Positions 1 to 9,368 are shown, numbered from the stretch's first letter. The stretch: 64,000 nt of DNA from Herbidospora cretacea (GCF_001570605.1 NZ_BBXG01000013.1:1-64000), one strand, 5' to 3'. Notes: a model not told the origin generated them from the sequence alone. Program-made: numbers and translations.

Positions 1-1709
1 CTAGAAGGCCGCTGAAGATCTTGTGTTCTGGCCTCGTTCTTTCGGGACTGAGGCCAGAGTGGTTGACATGCAGGGTGAGTGGGCCGGAGAGCTGGTCGGG
101 CCGGATGTGTGGCAGACCTGCCGGGAACTGATCCCGGCCGGGAGCGTGTTCGCGTTCCTGGCCGAGCATCGCCAGGCGCTGTTCCCGGCGGAGATGTTCG
201 CGGACATGTATCCCTCGCGCAACGGGCGTCCGAGCATGCCGCCGGACATCTTGGCGGCCGCGGTGGTGCTGCAGACCTTGCAAGGGTTGTCGGACGTCGA
301 CACCGTGCAGGCATTGCGGTGTGACCTGCGGTGGAAGGCGGCCTGTGGGCTGGGGTTGCATGACACCGCGTTCGATCCGTCACTGCTGACCTATTTCCGG
401 CGGCGGCTGGCCCGCTCCCGCAAGCCGAACCGCCTGTTTGAGGCCGTCCGTGAGGTGGTCGCGGCGACCGGAGTACTCAAGGGCAGGCAGCGGCGGGCGC
501 TGGATTCGGCGGTGCTGGATGACGCGGTGGCCACGCAGGACACCGTCACACAGTTGATCGCCGCGATCCGGCGGGTGATCCGTCACGTGCCCGGCGCCGC
601 GCAGGTCGCGGGCATGTCCTGCACCGCGCATGACTACGACGATCCGGGCAAGCCGCGCATCGCCTGGGATGACGGGCAGGCCCGGGCCGCGCTGGTGGAC
701 GCGCTGGTCACCGACGCCATCCGCTTGCTGGCCGGCCTGCCCGAACAGCCGCTGGGCGAGCGGGCGGCCACCGCGGTGGGCCTGCTGGCCCTGGTCTGCG
801 GCCAGGACGTCGAACCGGCCGACGACTCCAACGGCCGCGACGGGCGCTGGCGCATCGCCCAGCGCACCGTCCCGGACCGGGTGATCTCCACCGTCGACCC
901 CGAATCACGGCACGTGCACAAGACCCGGACCCACCGCCAGGACGGCTTCAAGGCCCACGTCGCGGTCGAACCCGAGACCGGCCTGTTCACCGCCGTGGCG
1001 CTGCGACCCGGATCGGGCGCCGCCCATCACGAGGCCGCCCTCGCGCTGGACCTGCTCGCCGCCGAAGACGGCATCCTGGACGTCTTCGGCGATGCCGCCT
1101 ACTCCACCGGGCCTTGCCGCCACGCGCTGACCTCGGCAGGGCATCGCGCGGTGATCAAACCCGCGCCGCTACGGCCGGCCGTGCCCGGCGGGTTCGACCT
1201 GGACGACTTCGCCATCGACACCAACGGCAACACCGTGACCTGCCCGGCCGGGCACCGGGTCCCGCTGTCGGCGCCCTCCGGCCGCCACCTGCAGCGCAAG
1301 GCGTTCTTCGCCAGCCGGTGCGTCGGCTGCCCGCTGCGCCCGCGCTGCACCACAGCCAAAGCCGGGCGCATCCTGACCATCCGCCCCCACCACGACGAAC
1401 TGGCCGCCGCCCGCCGCCAAGCCGCCACCGATCCGGCCTGGCAGCAGGATTACCGGCGCTGGCGGCCCCCGGTCGAACGCGCCATCGCCTGGATCGTCGC
1501 CCGGGGCAACCGCCGATTACGGTATGTCGGCGCCATCAAGAACAACGCCTGGCTCCACACCCGCGCCGCCGCTCTCAACCTGCGAACCCTGATCAACCTC
1601 GGACTCACCCACACGAACGGGTCCTGGACGCTGGCCTCAACGACCATCTGAGAAATCGCGAACCGCGCAACGTCGCCGCACGCGAACAAGATTTTCAGTG
1701 GTCTTCTAG
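1..1709 (+). mobile_element. IS1182-type insertion sequence, complete
   Basis: The element carries one transposase gene and is bounded by 24-bp terminal inverted repeats (1-24 and 1686-1709) that differ at 3 positions; both ends begin with CTAG. The palindromic CTAG may be a 4-bp target duplication rather than part of the repeat, in which case the element proper is 5-1705. The right end abuts the 3' end of a multicopper oxidase gene, whose TAG stop lies inside the terminal CTAG. The left tip coincides with base 1, so the left flank cannot be seen and the window may start at an assembly break at the repeat. The family is assigned from the transposase. Confidence 0.9.
68..1651 (+). CDS. IS1182 family transposase
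   Basis: DDE transposase of about 527 residues, intact and within the usual length for the family. The N-terminal third is the DUF772-type region of IS1182/IS5-like enzymes (MPPDILAAAVVLQTLQG, then YFRRRL). Candidate catalytic acids are the Asp in VFGDAAYST and the Glu in PPVERAIAWI. A CVGCPLRPRC cluster lies between them, as in many relatives. The ATG at 68 was chosen; an in-frame GTG at 23 would add 15 residues but lies in the terminal repeat. The intact frame and well-matched ends suggest the element may still be mobile; that is inference. Confidence 0.9.
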   Translation: MQGEWAGELVGPDVWQTCRELIPAGSVFAFLAEHRQALFPAEMFADMYPSRNGRPSMPPDILAAAVVLQTLQGLSDVDTVQALRCDLRWKAACGLGLHDTAFDPSLLTYFRRRLARSRKPNRLFEAVREVVAATGVLKGRQRRALDSAVLDDAVATQDTVTQLIAAIRRVIRHVPGAAQVAGMSCTAHDYDDPGKPRIAWDDGQARAALVDALVTDAIRLLAGLPEQPLGERAATAVGLLALVCGQDVEPADDSNGRDGRWRIAQRTVPDRVISTVDPESRHVHKTRTHRQDGFKAHVAVEPETGLFTAVALRPGSGAAHHEAALALDLLAAEDGILDVFGDAAYSTGPCRHALTSAGHRAVIKPAPLRPAVPGGFDLDDFAIDTNGNTVTCPAGHRVPLSAPSGRHLQRKAFFASRCVGCPLRPRCTTAKAGRILTIRPHHDELAAARRQAATDPAWQQDYRRWRPPVERAIAWIVARGNRRLRYVGAIKNNAWLHTRAAALNLRTLINLGLTHTNGSWTLASTTI

Positions 1710-3553
1710 GCGGGGTGGTTGCCCGCCGGGCCGCCGATGTCGTAGGGGGTGGTGATCCCCTCGTACGCGAGATGGAACTCCATGCCCTGCACGGCGTGGG
1801 CCAGGTCGTGGCAGTGGGACATCCACAGGCCCGGGTTGTCGGCGGTGAGCGCGACCTCCCAGACCTCGCCCGGCTCGACGTCGAACGTGTCGACCAGCAT
1901 CCCGTTGGCCGGGCGGCCGTCGCGTGAGAGCACCTCGACGTGGTGCCCGTGGGGGTGCATCGGATGCAGGTCGCCCGAACGGTTAACAATGGTGATCCGG
2001 ACGCGTTCGCCCTCCCGGACGACCGGCGTCGGGATGTTCGGGTAGCCCTTCCCGTTGACCGTGTGGGCCAGCCTCGGCACCCCGTCGACCATGGCGAACG
2101 TCTTGTCCAGCACCCAGACGATCTCCCGGTCGAACGTCTCGCGCGTCTGCGGCCGGCTGCCGTAGGAGGTCACGTCGAGGAGGTCGCCGGTCGCCGGGGC
2201 CGCCTGACCGTTGATCGCCAGGCCCGGATGGCCCTCGACGCTGAGCAGCACCGGTCCGTCGGGCATGGTGAAGGCCAGGTCGTAGCGTCCGCCGGCGGCG
2301 AGCCTGAGGCGCCGGTCGCGGAGGTCGGTGGCCCCGGCGACGTCCCGGGCGTCGACCGATCGGAGCCGAAAGGTCGTGCCGGACAGGCCCAGGGTGATCG
2401 GCAGGCTGTTGGTGTCGGCGATCCGCAGTCTGACCGGGGTGCCGGGCGGGATGGTGGCGCTGACCTGCCGGTCGGTGGCGGGTCCGTCGTCGAAGGCCAT
2501 CGTCTGGACGTTCCCGTACGCGTGCAGCGCCACCGTGTGGTCGCCTTCGGCGGGCTCCACGACGAGCAGGCCGAACAGGCCCTTGGCCACGGCGACGCTG
2601 GAGTTCTGGTGGGAGTGGTACCAGTACGTCCCGGTATCGTCGGCCTTGAAGCGGTAGACGTGTTCGCCGCCCGGCTTGACGGCGTCCTGGGTCACGCCGG
2701 GCACGCCGTCCTGGGAGGCGGGCACGTCGTAGCCGTGCCAGTGGATCGTCACGCCCTGCCCGCCGGGCAGTTCGTTCCGCAGCGTCACCTCCAGGGTCTC
2801 GCCCTGCCTCACCCGCAGCGTCGGCCCCGGGTTCTGGCCGTTGAACGACCACGTCTCCACGGTCCGGCCCCCGACGGTCACCTCGGCGACCTGGGCGGTC
2901 AGGGTGAATTTCCGTGCGTCGGCGTCGGACGGCCCGCTGAGGGAGGCCAGCGAGACGCCGGGGCCCGCCGCGTCGTGGCCGGTGTGCATCGGCTGGCCCG
3001 ACAGGCTGCCGGTGACCGCCCACACGACGCCGGTCAGCGCCACCGCGAACCCGGCGATCCGCCACCGGTCGCCGCCCCCGCCCGCGACCAGCCGCCATGC
3101 CAGCGCCGCCGCGCCGCCCCCGACCAGCATGATCACCACGACCGCCGACAGGGTCACCGGGTAGGAGACGATCACGTCGCAGGCCACCCCGGCGACCGCG
3201 CCGATCGCCGTCAGCGCCAGCGGGTAGGCCGCGCGCGGGTCCCGCCGCCTGCTGACCAGGGCCGGGACGGAGGTCGTGAGGGCGTACAGCATCGGGACCA
3301 GCAGCAGCGGCAGGGCCAGCACGATCTTCTCGGCGACGAACCACCAGCCGGCCCGCATGAGCACCAGCGTCAGCGCGACCCGCACCCCGCTCACGACGAC
3401 CGCCCCGGCGCTCAGCGCCAGGGCGGCCAGGTAGAGGCGCCGGTCGTGCGGCGGCCGGAACGCGGCGTAGGCGAACCCGGCCGCGGCGGGCCACAGGACG
3501 GCGGCCACGACCAGGACGATCTGATCGAGGCCGCCGGCGAGCGCGGTGGTCAC
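1706..3553 (-). CDS. Membrane-anchored three-domain multicopper oxidase
   Basis: Secreted-side copper oxidase of about 615 residues. The first ~200 residues hold six or so hydrophobic segments, followed by cupredoxin domains carrying all four copper motifs: HWHG, YWYHSHQ, LHPMHPHGHH and HCHDLAHAVQGM; the last gives a Met axial ligand at the type 1 site. Such enzymes oxidise metals or phenolics using O2; the substrate is not evident. The GTG start at 3553 overlaps the TGA of the upstream DUF6220-like gene (GTGA), which implies translational coupling and rules out a longer start. The TAG stop lies inside the terminal CTAG of the adjacent IS, so the insertion occurred at or just beside the native 3' end. 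Confidence 0.9.
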   Translation of the reverse strand: MTTALAGGLDQIVLVVAAVLWPAAAGFAYAAFRPPHDRRLYLAALALSAGAVVVSGVRVALTLVLMRAGWWFVAEKIVLALPLLLVPMLYALTTSVPALVSRRRDPRAAYPLALTAIGAVAGVACDVIVSYPVTLSAVVVIMLVGGGAAALAWRLVAGGGGDRWRIAGFAVALTGVVWAVTGSLSGQPMHTGHDAAGPGVSLASLSGPSDADARKFTLTAQVAEVTVGGRTVETWSFNGQNPGPTLRVRQGETLEVTLRNELPGGQGVTIHWHGYDVPASQDGVPGVTQDAVKPGGEHVYRFKADDTGTYWYHSHQNSSVAVAKGLFGLLVVEPAEGDHTVALHAYGNVQTMAFDDGPATDRQVSATIPPGTPVRLRIADTNSLPITLGLSGTTFRLRSVDARDVAGATDLRDRRLRLAAGGRYDLAFTMPDGPVLLSVEGHPGLAINGQAAPATGDLLDVTSYGSRPQTRETFDREIVWVLDKTFAMVDGVPRLAHTVNGKGYPNIPTPVVREGERVRITIVNRSGDLHPMHPHGHHVEVLSRDGRPANGMLVDTFDVEPGEVWEVALTADNPGLWMSHCHDLAHAVQGMEFHLAYEGITTPYDIGGPAGNHPA

Positions 3554-3999
3554 GCGACGGCGGCCGCGGGCGCGGGAGCGGCCTTGGTCAGGGCGCGGGC
3601 CTTCTTCAGCAGCACGACCGACGCCCACAGGATCGCGACCCCGTCGAGGGCGTGGAAACCGAGCACGACCAGGCTCGCGGTGCTGGTGCTGTCCTCCGTG
3701 GCGCCCAGCAGCCCGGCGAGCTCGAAGATCACGAACAGCTGCACCACGACGAGCAGCAGCGGGGTGATCGACAGCAGGATCAGCCGCCCCCCGGCCTTGG
3801 CGACGGCGGCCACGATCGTGGTCAGGATCGACAGGAGCGGCAGGACCATCGTGCCGTTGAGGATGTGCGGCATGATCGCGGCGTCCTCCGCGCCGAACGC
3901 GGGTGTGGGCCGCTCGAAGGCGCCGAAGGTGGCGAAGTAGAACTGGGCGATCACGGAGACGAACATGAGCACCGTGAAGCCGAAGAAGACCTTACGCAT
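3550..3999 (-). CDS. Four-helix membrane protein, DUF6220-like
   Basis: 149-residue integral membrane protein with about four hydrophobic helices: one at the N terminus (VFFGFTVLMFVSVIAQFYF), two central, one near residues 110-130, and an Ala/Pro-rich tail. The sequence resembles the DUF6220 family, whose function is unknown. A GGGGGA ribosome site lies about 5 nt before the ATG. Its stop overlaps the start of the multicopper oxidase by 4 bp, so the two are co-translated and it probably serves the oxidase, for instance in membrane assembly or electron or metal handling; that role is inference. Confidence 0.75.
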   Translation of the reverse strand: MRKVFFGFTVLMFVSVIAQFYFATFGAFERPTPAFGAEDAAIMPHILNGTMVLPLLSILTTIVAAVAKAGGRLILLSITPLLLVVVQLFVIFELAGLLGATEDSTSTASLVVLGFHALDGVAILWASVVLLKKARALTKAAPAPAAAVA

Positions 4000-4146
4000 A
4001 TGGGATCCCCCAGACAGAGTGGTGTCGCTGGCGCCAACTGTGGGCCAGGGGGTGTCCCGAGCGCATGGGACGAGCGTCCTGAACGCCCGGGATCACGGTC
4101 TTCTTCGATCCTTGACCGGGTCTGTTCGGGAGGCTTGAGTATCCCC

Positions 4147-5637
4147 CTACTCCATCGCGAGAGCCACCACGGCGCCGACGCCGCAGAGCACGGCGGTGAT
4201 GAGGAAGATCTCCGAGTATTCGGTGTGCAGGGCCGCCTGCACCGCCTGGGTGTAGACCTCAAGCTGTTTCTGGTACGTCTCGGGCGTCACCCCGAACGGC
4301 AGCGGGGTGTCCAGGTCGGCGGTCAGCGTCTGGAACCGGTGGAACCCGTAGGCCGACAGCGCGGCCACCCCGAGCAGCATGCCCATCATCCGCGCCACCA
4401 CGACGGCGGCCGAGGCGACGCCGTGCTGCACGGCCGGGACGGTCTTGAGCACGGCCGAGCTGACCGGCGCGATGACCAGCCCCAGCCCGAGCCCGGCGAC
4501 GACGAGGTCGACGTCCATCGACAGCCCGCCCGGCACGACCGGCCATTGGCTGATCCGCACGTAACCGGCGGTCGCGACGACCATCCCGGCCACCGTGACC
4601 CACTTCTCCGGATATCGCCGCGCCAGCGCGCCCCCCGCGAAGGCGGCCACCGCGAGCGCGACCAGGAACCGCGTCAGCACCAGCGCCCCACCGGTCGCGT
4701 CGACGCCGAGGAGCGTCTGCGCGACGAGCTGCACGTCGACGAGCGTGACGAGCAGCGCCGCCCCCGCCAGCAGGCTCACCGTCAGGGTCGCGAACACCGG
4801 CCGTTTCCGGATGCCCGCGAGATCGAGGATCCGCGTCCGGGTGTGCCGCTCCCAGAGCACGAACACCACCAGCACGACGGCTCCGGCGATGATCGCCGGC
4901 ACCCCCCATGAGGGCAGCACCTGTTTGCCGGGCTCGGGGTTGTAGAGCCCCGCCACGAGCAGCCCCAGCCCCAGGGCCAGCAGCACCCCGCCCGGCACGT
5001 CGACCCTGGTGGCGCCCCGGGTCCCGGCCGGTACGTAGCGGTGGACCGCCACCGCCGCCAGCGCGGTCAGCGGGAGGTTGATCCAGAAGATCGTCCGCCA
5101 CCCGTCGAGGAACCCGACGTGGACGACCGCGAGCCCGGCCCCGTAGAGAGGCCCGAGCACCGCCCCGAGCTCCTGCGCCGCCCCGACCGCGCCGAGGGCG
5201 GTCGGCCGTCTGCGGGCGTCCCACAGGTCGCCGATGAGCGCCATCGTGATCGGCAGCAGCGCCCCTCCGGCGACGCCCTGCACCGCCCGCCCGGCGGTGA
5301 TCAGCGGGATCGAGGAGGCCAGCGCCGTGACCAGCGACCCGAGCGCGAACCCGGCCAGGCAGGCCTGGATGACCGCCCGCCGCCCGAACCGGTCGGAGAG
5401 CTGCCCGAGAAGGGGCATCGCGGCGACGTAGCCGAGCAGGAACCCGGTGACGACCGGGGTGACCCGCTCCAGCCGGTTGACCGCCACCCCGGCCGAGGCC
5501 GCGATGTCGACCAGCACGGTGACCACCACATAGGCGTCGAGCGCGGCCAGCAGCACGGCGGCCCCGGTGACGCCGAGGATCACGCGCCGGTTCGCCGATC
5601 CCGCGACGACCCGGGACTCCTCCTCCACAGATTCCAC
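4147..5637 (-). CDS. p55: P55-type MFS exporter
   Basis: 496-residue 14-helix major facilitator transporter. It resembles mycobacterial P55 (Rv1410c) along its length: the TM1 segment [14 protein letters not shown] with the Asp characteristic of P55, motif [26 protein letters not shown], a long loop before [12 protein letters not shown], and [16 protein letters not shown]55 works with the lipoprotein LprG to move triacylglycerol and lipoglycans across the mycobacterial envelope and contributes to drug tolerance. Here an LprG-type lipoprotein is encoded 2.6 kb away (8255-8887) rather than in the same operon. It starts with GTG. Orthology is from recognition of the sequence; the substrate in a probably mycolate-free actinomycete is unknown. 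Confidence 0.85.
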   Translation of the reverse strand: MESVEEESRVVAGSANRRVILGVTGAAVLLAALDAYVVVTVLVDIAASAGVAVNRLERVTPVVTGFLLGYVAAMPLLGQLSDRFGRRAVIQACLAGFALGSLVTALASSIPLITAGRAVQGVAGGALLPITMALIGDLWDARRRPTALGAVGAAQELGAVLGPLYGAGLAVVHVGFLDGWRTIFWINLPLTALAAVAVHRYVPAGTRGATRVDVPGGVLLALGLGLLVAGLYNPEPGKQVLPSWGVPAIIAGAVVLVVFVLWERHTRTRILDLAGIRKRPVFATLTVSLLAGAALLVTLVDVQLVAQTLLGVDATGGALVLTRFLVALAVAAFAGGALARRYPEKWVTVAGMVVATAGYVRISQWPVVPGGLSMDVDLVVAGLGLGLVIAPVSSAVLKTVPAVQHGVASAAVVVARMMGMLLGVAALSAYGFHRFQTLTADLDTPLPFGVTPETYQKQLEVYTQAVQAALHTEYSEIFLITAVLCGVGAVVALAME

Positions 5638-5682
5638 GAGGCCGAGGCTAGCCCCTCAAATCGGGGAGGACGCACGCGCGAA

Positions 5683-6252
5683 TCACCATTTGAAGATCAA
5701 CTCGATCGCGATCACGACGTCGATGACGCCGCACCATTCGGCGAAGGACCGGGCCACCACCTCGTCCCGCCGGAGGTGGACGAAGTCCCAGACGCCATGG
5801 AGGAACCATCCGGCCGCCACCAGGTAGCGGCCCAGATCCGGATGCACGGCCAGCCCGATCAGCCCGAGCGCGCCGAAGGCGAGCATCCCCAGCGCCTGCA
5901 CCTGGAACGTCCCGGACCGGAACACGTGTCCGTCCACGACACTCCAGAGCAGGACGACCAGCGCGATGGCGGAGAACACCGCGGCCGGTTCGACCACGTC
6001 CAGCCCGCGCAGCACGACGACGCCGGCTATCCCGGCCACGAGCAGCGGCCACGTCGCCCGGCGCGCCTCCAGCTTGGCGACCACCAGGTACAGCAACGGC
6101 AGGAGCACGAGGATCGACGCGAACGACGCCACCCCCTCGGCCGACCCGGTGCCGCCGAAGGTCGCCGCCGAGAGCGCCAGCGCCAGCGCAGTGGGCCAGC
6201 GGTCGAGCAGCCGGCGGAACCGGTGCCCGTGTCCTCGGGACACGCTCGCCAT
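5683..6252 (-). CDS. Hypothetical polytopic membrane protein
   Basis: 189-residue protein with about six or seven hydrophobic helices, including ASILVLLPLLYLVVAKLEA and AVFSAIALVVLLWSVV, and a C-terminal part rich in His and Trp (AAGWFLHGVWDFVHLRRDE). I do not recognise the family. The ATG at 6252 was chosen because GAGGAGG lies 6 nt upstream; the longer open frame above it has no such site. It is transcribed divergently from the two-component system at 6444, and the shared 190-bp spacer holds a perfect dyad, so the response regulator may control it. Confidence 0.75.
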   Translation of the reverse strand: MASVSRGHGHRFRRLLDRWPTALALALSAATFGGTGSAEGVASFASILVLLPLLYLVVAKLEARRATWPLLVAGIAGVVVLRGLDVVEPAAVFSAIALVVLLWSVVDGHVFRSGTFQVQALGMLAFGALGLIGLAVHPDLGRYLVAAGWFLHGVWDFVHLRRDEVVARSFAEWCGVIDVVIAIELIFKW

Positions 6253-6368
6253 GGGGTTCCTCCTCGTGGGGTTCGTCGGGGCATCTCCGGCGCTCAGCCT
6301 GGTCGCTGGAGGCAGCCGCCAGTAGTGCCGGAACCGCAGGCGTGCGCGTGGCCATGTCACTCGATCTC

Positions 6369-6382
6369 ATGACAACTGTCAT
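6369..6382. promoter_or_regulatory. Operator-like dyad in divergent promoter region
   Basis: ATGACA-AC-TGTCAT is a perfect 6-bp inverted repeat with a 2-bp centre, lying between the divergent membrane protein gene (start 6252) and the sensor kinase gene (start 6444). Its size and symmetry suit a dimeric NarL/DesR-type regulator such as the one encoded at 7639-8244. The assignment is by position and symmetry only. Confidence 0.4.
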
Positions 6383-6443
6383 CAACCGACCACGGCGGAC
6401 ATCGCGACCGGCCCGCGGTGCGGCGTGCTGTCACAATGACCGT

Positions 6444-7642
6444 GTGCGCGACCACGGGCCCGACGGCGAGACGGCGGCACTCCGGAGCTTCCGCCGCTAC
6501 ACCCGGTGGAGCCTCACAGTCACCCACACGGTCTTCCTGGTCGCCGTGGCCGGCGCGGGCCTCCTGGCCTCCGGCCTACCGGCCTGGGCAGGGGCGCGGG
6601 CGCCGTCGCGCTCGTCGTGACAGCCGTGTGCTGCGCGGTGCTGCTGCACCACCGGCTGGCGTCCGACCCCGCCGCGCCCGGCGAGCGCCCCGGGCGCCCG
6701 CCCGTGGCGTGGATGGCCGCGAGTGCCGCCGGTACGGCCACGCTCGGCGGCGTTCTGCTGGCCGTGCGGGACGACTCGCTGTGGGCGCTGGCCCCGGCGA
6801 TGACGGTGGCGGTCGCCGCGACGTTCCTGCCGTCACCGCGCAGGTGGGCGCTGATCGCCGTGGCGATGGCCGCCGCGGCCGTGCCGGGCGCGATCGCGGG
6901 AGGCGGCGATCCGGTGCGCGCGGTGCTGTTCCCGCCGGGACTGGTCGCGTTCAGCGCCTGGGTCACGCTCGGCTCGCTGTGGGCGTGGGACGTCGCGGAA
7001 CGGCTGAACGCGGCGCGCCGCCTGGACGGGGAACTGGCGGTCACCCGGGAACGGCTGCGCTTCGCCGCCGACCTGCACGACATCCAGGGCCACCACCTCC
7101 AGGTGATCGCCCGCAAGAGCGAACTGGCCGCGCGGCTGGCGGCGGCCGACCCGGCCCGCGCGATCGCGGAGATGTCGGAGGTGCGGCGGCTCGCCACCGA
7201 GGCGCTCTCGGACACGCGGGCCGTCGTGCAGGGATACCGCCGTACGACGCTGGACGCGGAACTGGCCAACGCGGGCCGGGTGCTCGCCGCGGCCGACATC
7301 CGGGTCCGGATGAACGTCGAGCCCGACGCGGGCACCGGGCCGCTCCCCGACGCCGACCGGCACCTGCTCGGTCTGGTCGTGCGCGAGGCCACCACCAACG
7401 TGCTGCGCCACAGCCGGGCACGCGCCGCCGAGGTCGACTACCGCCTCACCGGCGGCCTGGCCCGGTTACGGGTGTTCAACGACGGCACGAGCGGCCCGCC
7501 CGGCTCGGGGGCGGGCACCGGGCTGCGCACCCTGGCCGACCGGCTGCGGGCCGCCGGGGGCGAGCTGACCTGGGAGCACGAACACGGAAGCTTCGTCGTG
7601 ACCGCCAGCCTGCCGGTCGACGCGAGCGCGGAGGCGCGATGA
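6444..7642 (+). CDS. NarL/DesK-type sensor histidine kinase with apparent N-terminal frameshift
   Basis: The intact downstream frame carries an HPK7-type phosphoacceptor box (LRFAADLHDIQGHHLQVIARKSE cluster, His in DLHDIQGHH), an N box (REATTNVLRHS) and a G box (GAGTGLRTLADRL). The natural N terminus is in a different frame: from GTG 6444 it reads VRDHGPDGETAALRSFRRYT and a first membrane helix, then closes at 6620. The kinase frame takes over at about 6590-6605 with a second helix (VALVVTAVCCAVLL). Joining the two frames gives a sensible protein, so a 1-nt indel, sequencing error or programmed shift near GGCAGGGGCGCGGG is likely. A GTG at 6617 could start a shorter kinase. It overlaps the response regulator by ATGA. 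Confidence 0.8.
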
Positions 7643-8244
7643 TCCGGCTGCTGATCGCCGACGACGAGGAGATGCTGCGGAGCGCCCTGGCCGCGCTGCT
7701 CGCGCTGGAACCGGACCTCACGGTGGTGGCCGAGGCCGCGACGTCCACCGACGCGATACGGCTGGCCCTCGACCACCGCCCCGACATCGCGGTGCTCGAC
7801 CTGGAGATGCCGCCCGCCGACGGGTTGCACGCCGCCGCGCGGATCATGGCCGGGCTGCCCGCTGCCCGGGTCGTCCTGGTCACCAGGCACGCGCGGCCGG
7901 GGGTGCTGCGCCGTGCCCTGGCGGCCGGAGTCAGCGGGTTCGTGCCCAAGACCACTCCGGCGTCCCGGCTCGCCGAGATCATCCGTGACGTCGCCGCGGG
8001 CCGGCGGTACATCGACGCCGACATCGCCGCATCCGCGCTGACCGAGGGCCCCTGCCCGCTCAGCGACCGGGAACTCGACGTGCTGCGTGCCTGCCGTGGC
8101 GGGGCGTCGATCGGGGAGATCGCCGCCCAGGTGCACCTCGCGCCCGGCACGGTGCGCAACTACCTCTCGGCGGCCATGGCCAAATTGGGCGTCGGCTCCT
8201 GCCACGCCGCCGCTCACCGCGCCTGGGAGGAAGGCTGGATCTGA
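7639..8244 (+). CDS. NarL/LuxR-family response regulator
   Basis: 201-residue regulator: receiver domain with acidic cluster ADDEE, phosphoacceptor Asp in VLDLEMPPADG and conserved Lys in FVPKTT, then a LuxR-type HTH (LSDRELDVLRACRGGASIGE and TVRNYLSAAMAKLGV). The usual LTT motif is VTRH, a tolerated change. Its ATG overlaps the kinase stop (ATGA), so the pair is coupled. Probable targets are the divergent membrane protein at 5683-6252 and its own operon through the dyad at 6369; that is inference. Confidence 0.9.
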   Translation: MIRLLIADDEEMLRSALAALLALEPDLTVVAEAATSTDAIRLALDHRPDIAVLDLEMPPADGLHAAARIMAGLPAARVVLVTRHARPGVLRRALAAGVSGFVPKTTPASRLAEIIRDVAAGRRYIDADIAASALTEGPCPLSDRELDVLRACRGGASIGEIAAQVHLAPGTVRNYLSAAMAKLGVGSCHAAAHRAWEEGWI

Positions 8245-8254
8245 CCCGCGGGCG

Positions 8255-8887
8255 CTAGACCGCCGGAGGTTCGATCGTCACCGGGGCGTCGTAGTCGGTG
8301 AGGGCGACTTTGACCGTGCCGCCGTTCAGGGGCAGGTCGATGGAGGTCACCCGGCTGGTCGCCTTGTCGATCAAAAGGGTGCCGGGCTGGTCGCCGGTCA
8401 CGCCGGGGACGATCTTCTTCAGGGGTTCGCCGGGGAGGGTGACCGCGACCTTGTAGGACTCGCCCTGCTCCTCGATCTTGGCCCCCGTCGCCGACGACAG
8501 CAGGGTCGGGACCGCCGTCACGACCGCGCTCGGGTCGTAGAGGGCGGCCAGCTGCTCGCGGCTCATGGACTTCTGGAAGCCGCCCGTCGGGCCCTTGATG
8601 TAGACCGCGTCGCCGGTGAGGACGAACTCCAGCTCCTGGAGCGCCCCGATCATGATCTGGAGCTTGCCCTTGGCGTCGCCCGCACGCGTCAGGTCGCCCT
8701 CGGCCGTCTTCACCGGGATGGGCGGGTTGCCCTCGGTGGTCAGGGAGAAGGAGACCGTCTTGACGGCGCCCATGGCCGTCGCCGACTTCTTCAGGACGTC
8801 GGGCGCCGCCGGGAGGCCTTCGGTCGTCGAGGAGGAGCAGGCCGTGACGAAAGCCACCAAAGCCGCCAAGCACAGGATTCTTCTCAC
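8255..8887 (-). CDS. LprG-type lipoprotein (LppX_LprAFG family)
   Basis: 210-residue lipoprotein with a short signal peptide and the lipobox VTAC at residues 14-17. The mature part matches the LppX_LprAFG family, beta-half-barrel lipoproteins with a hydrophobic pocket for acyl chains. The stretch ALYDPSAVV corresponds to the LprG segment before its second half, and the C-terminal LTDYDAPVTIEPP is also LprG-like. In mycobacteria LprG carries triacylated lipids to the envelope with P55; a P55-type exporter is encoded at 4147-5637. GTG start with only a weak ribosome site. Distinguishing LprG from LprA/LprF would need a tree. Confidence 0.85.
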   Translation of the reverse strand: MRRILCLAALVAFVTACSSSTTEGLPAAPDVLKKSATAMGAVKTVSFSLTTEGNPPIPVKTAEGDLTRAGDAKGKLQIMIGALQELEFVLTGDAVYIKGPTGGFQKSMSREQLAALYDPSAVVTAVPTLLSSATGAKIEEQGESYKVAVTLPGEPLKKIVPGVTGDQPGTLLIDKATSRVTSIDLPLNGGTVKVALTDYDAPVTIEPPAV

Positions 8888-8912
8888 GCCAGGGATGCTA
8901 GCCGCCCCGGCC

Positions 8913-9368
8913 CTACCTGCCCTGGAGATGTGTCACTACGGGTGTGTAGATCTCTTCCACGGCCGCGACCTGCTGGGGGGTCAGCAGGCCGATGAAGTGG
9001 GCGCGCACCCCGGCCACGTGGTCGGGGGCGACGCGCTCGATCGTGTGGTAGCCGAGGAGGGTCAGCACCGCGAACGTGCCCCGCCGGTCGTCTTCGCACA
9101 GCTCCCTGGTGACCAGCCCGGCGGCCTCCATGCGGGAGATCTGGTGGGACAGGCGGCTGCGCGACTGGACGGTCGCGTCGGCCAGGTCGCTCATCCGCAT
9201 CCGGCGGTCGGGGTGTTCCGAGAGGTTGACCAGGATCTCGTAGTCGTTGAACGACAGACCATGTTCTTGCAACTCACGGTCGAGACGGTGGGTGAGGAGC
9301 CGATGGGCCGTCAGATGGGCCCGCCAAGCTCGCTGCTCGTCGGCCGTCAGCCAGTGGGGGTCTGCCAT
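8913..9368 (-). CDS. MarR-family transcriptional regulator
   Basis: 151-residue winged-helix regulator: dimerisation helix at the N terminus (TAHRLLTHRLDRELQEHG), recognition region MSDLADATVQSRSRLSHQIS, wing CEDDRRGTFAVLT, and a C-terminal dimerisation helix. The ATG at 9368 was preferred to a GTG one codon upstream. It is divergent from the cation diffusion facilitator at 9429 across 60 bp, so autoregulation plus control of the transporter is likely. Some MarR proteins such as AdcR sense Zn, but no metal cluster is obvious here. Confidence 0.88.
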   Translation of the reverse strand: MADPHWLTADEQRAWRAHLTAHRLLTHRLDRELQEHGLSFNDYEILVNLSEHPDRRMRMSDLADATVQSRSRLSHQISRMEAAGLVTRELCEDDRRGTFAVLTLLGYHTIERVAPDHVAGVRAHFIGLLTPQQVAAVEEIYTPVVTHLQGR

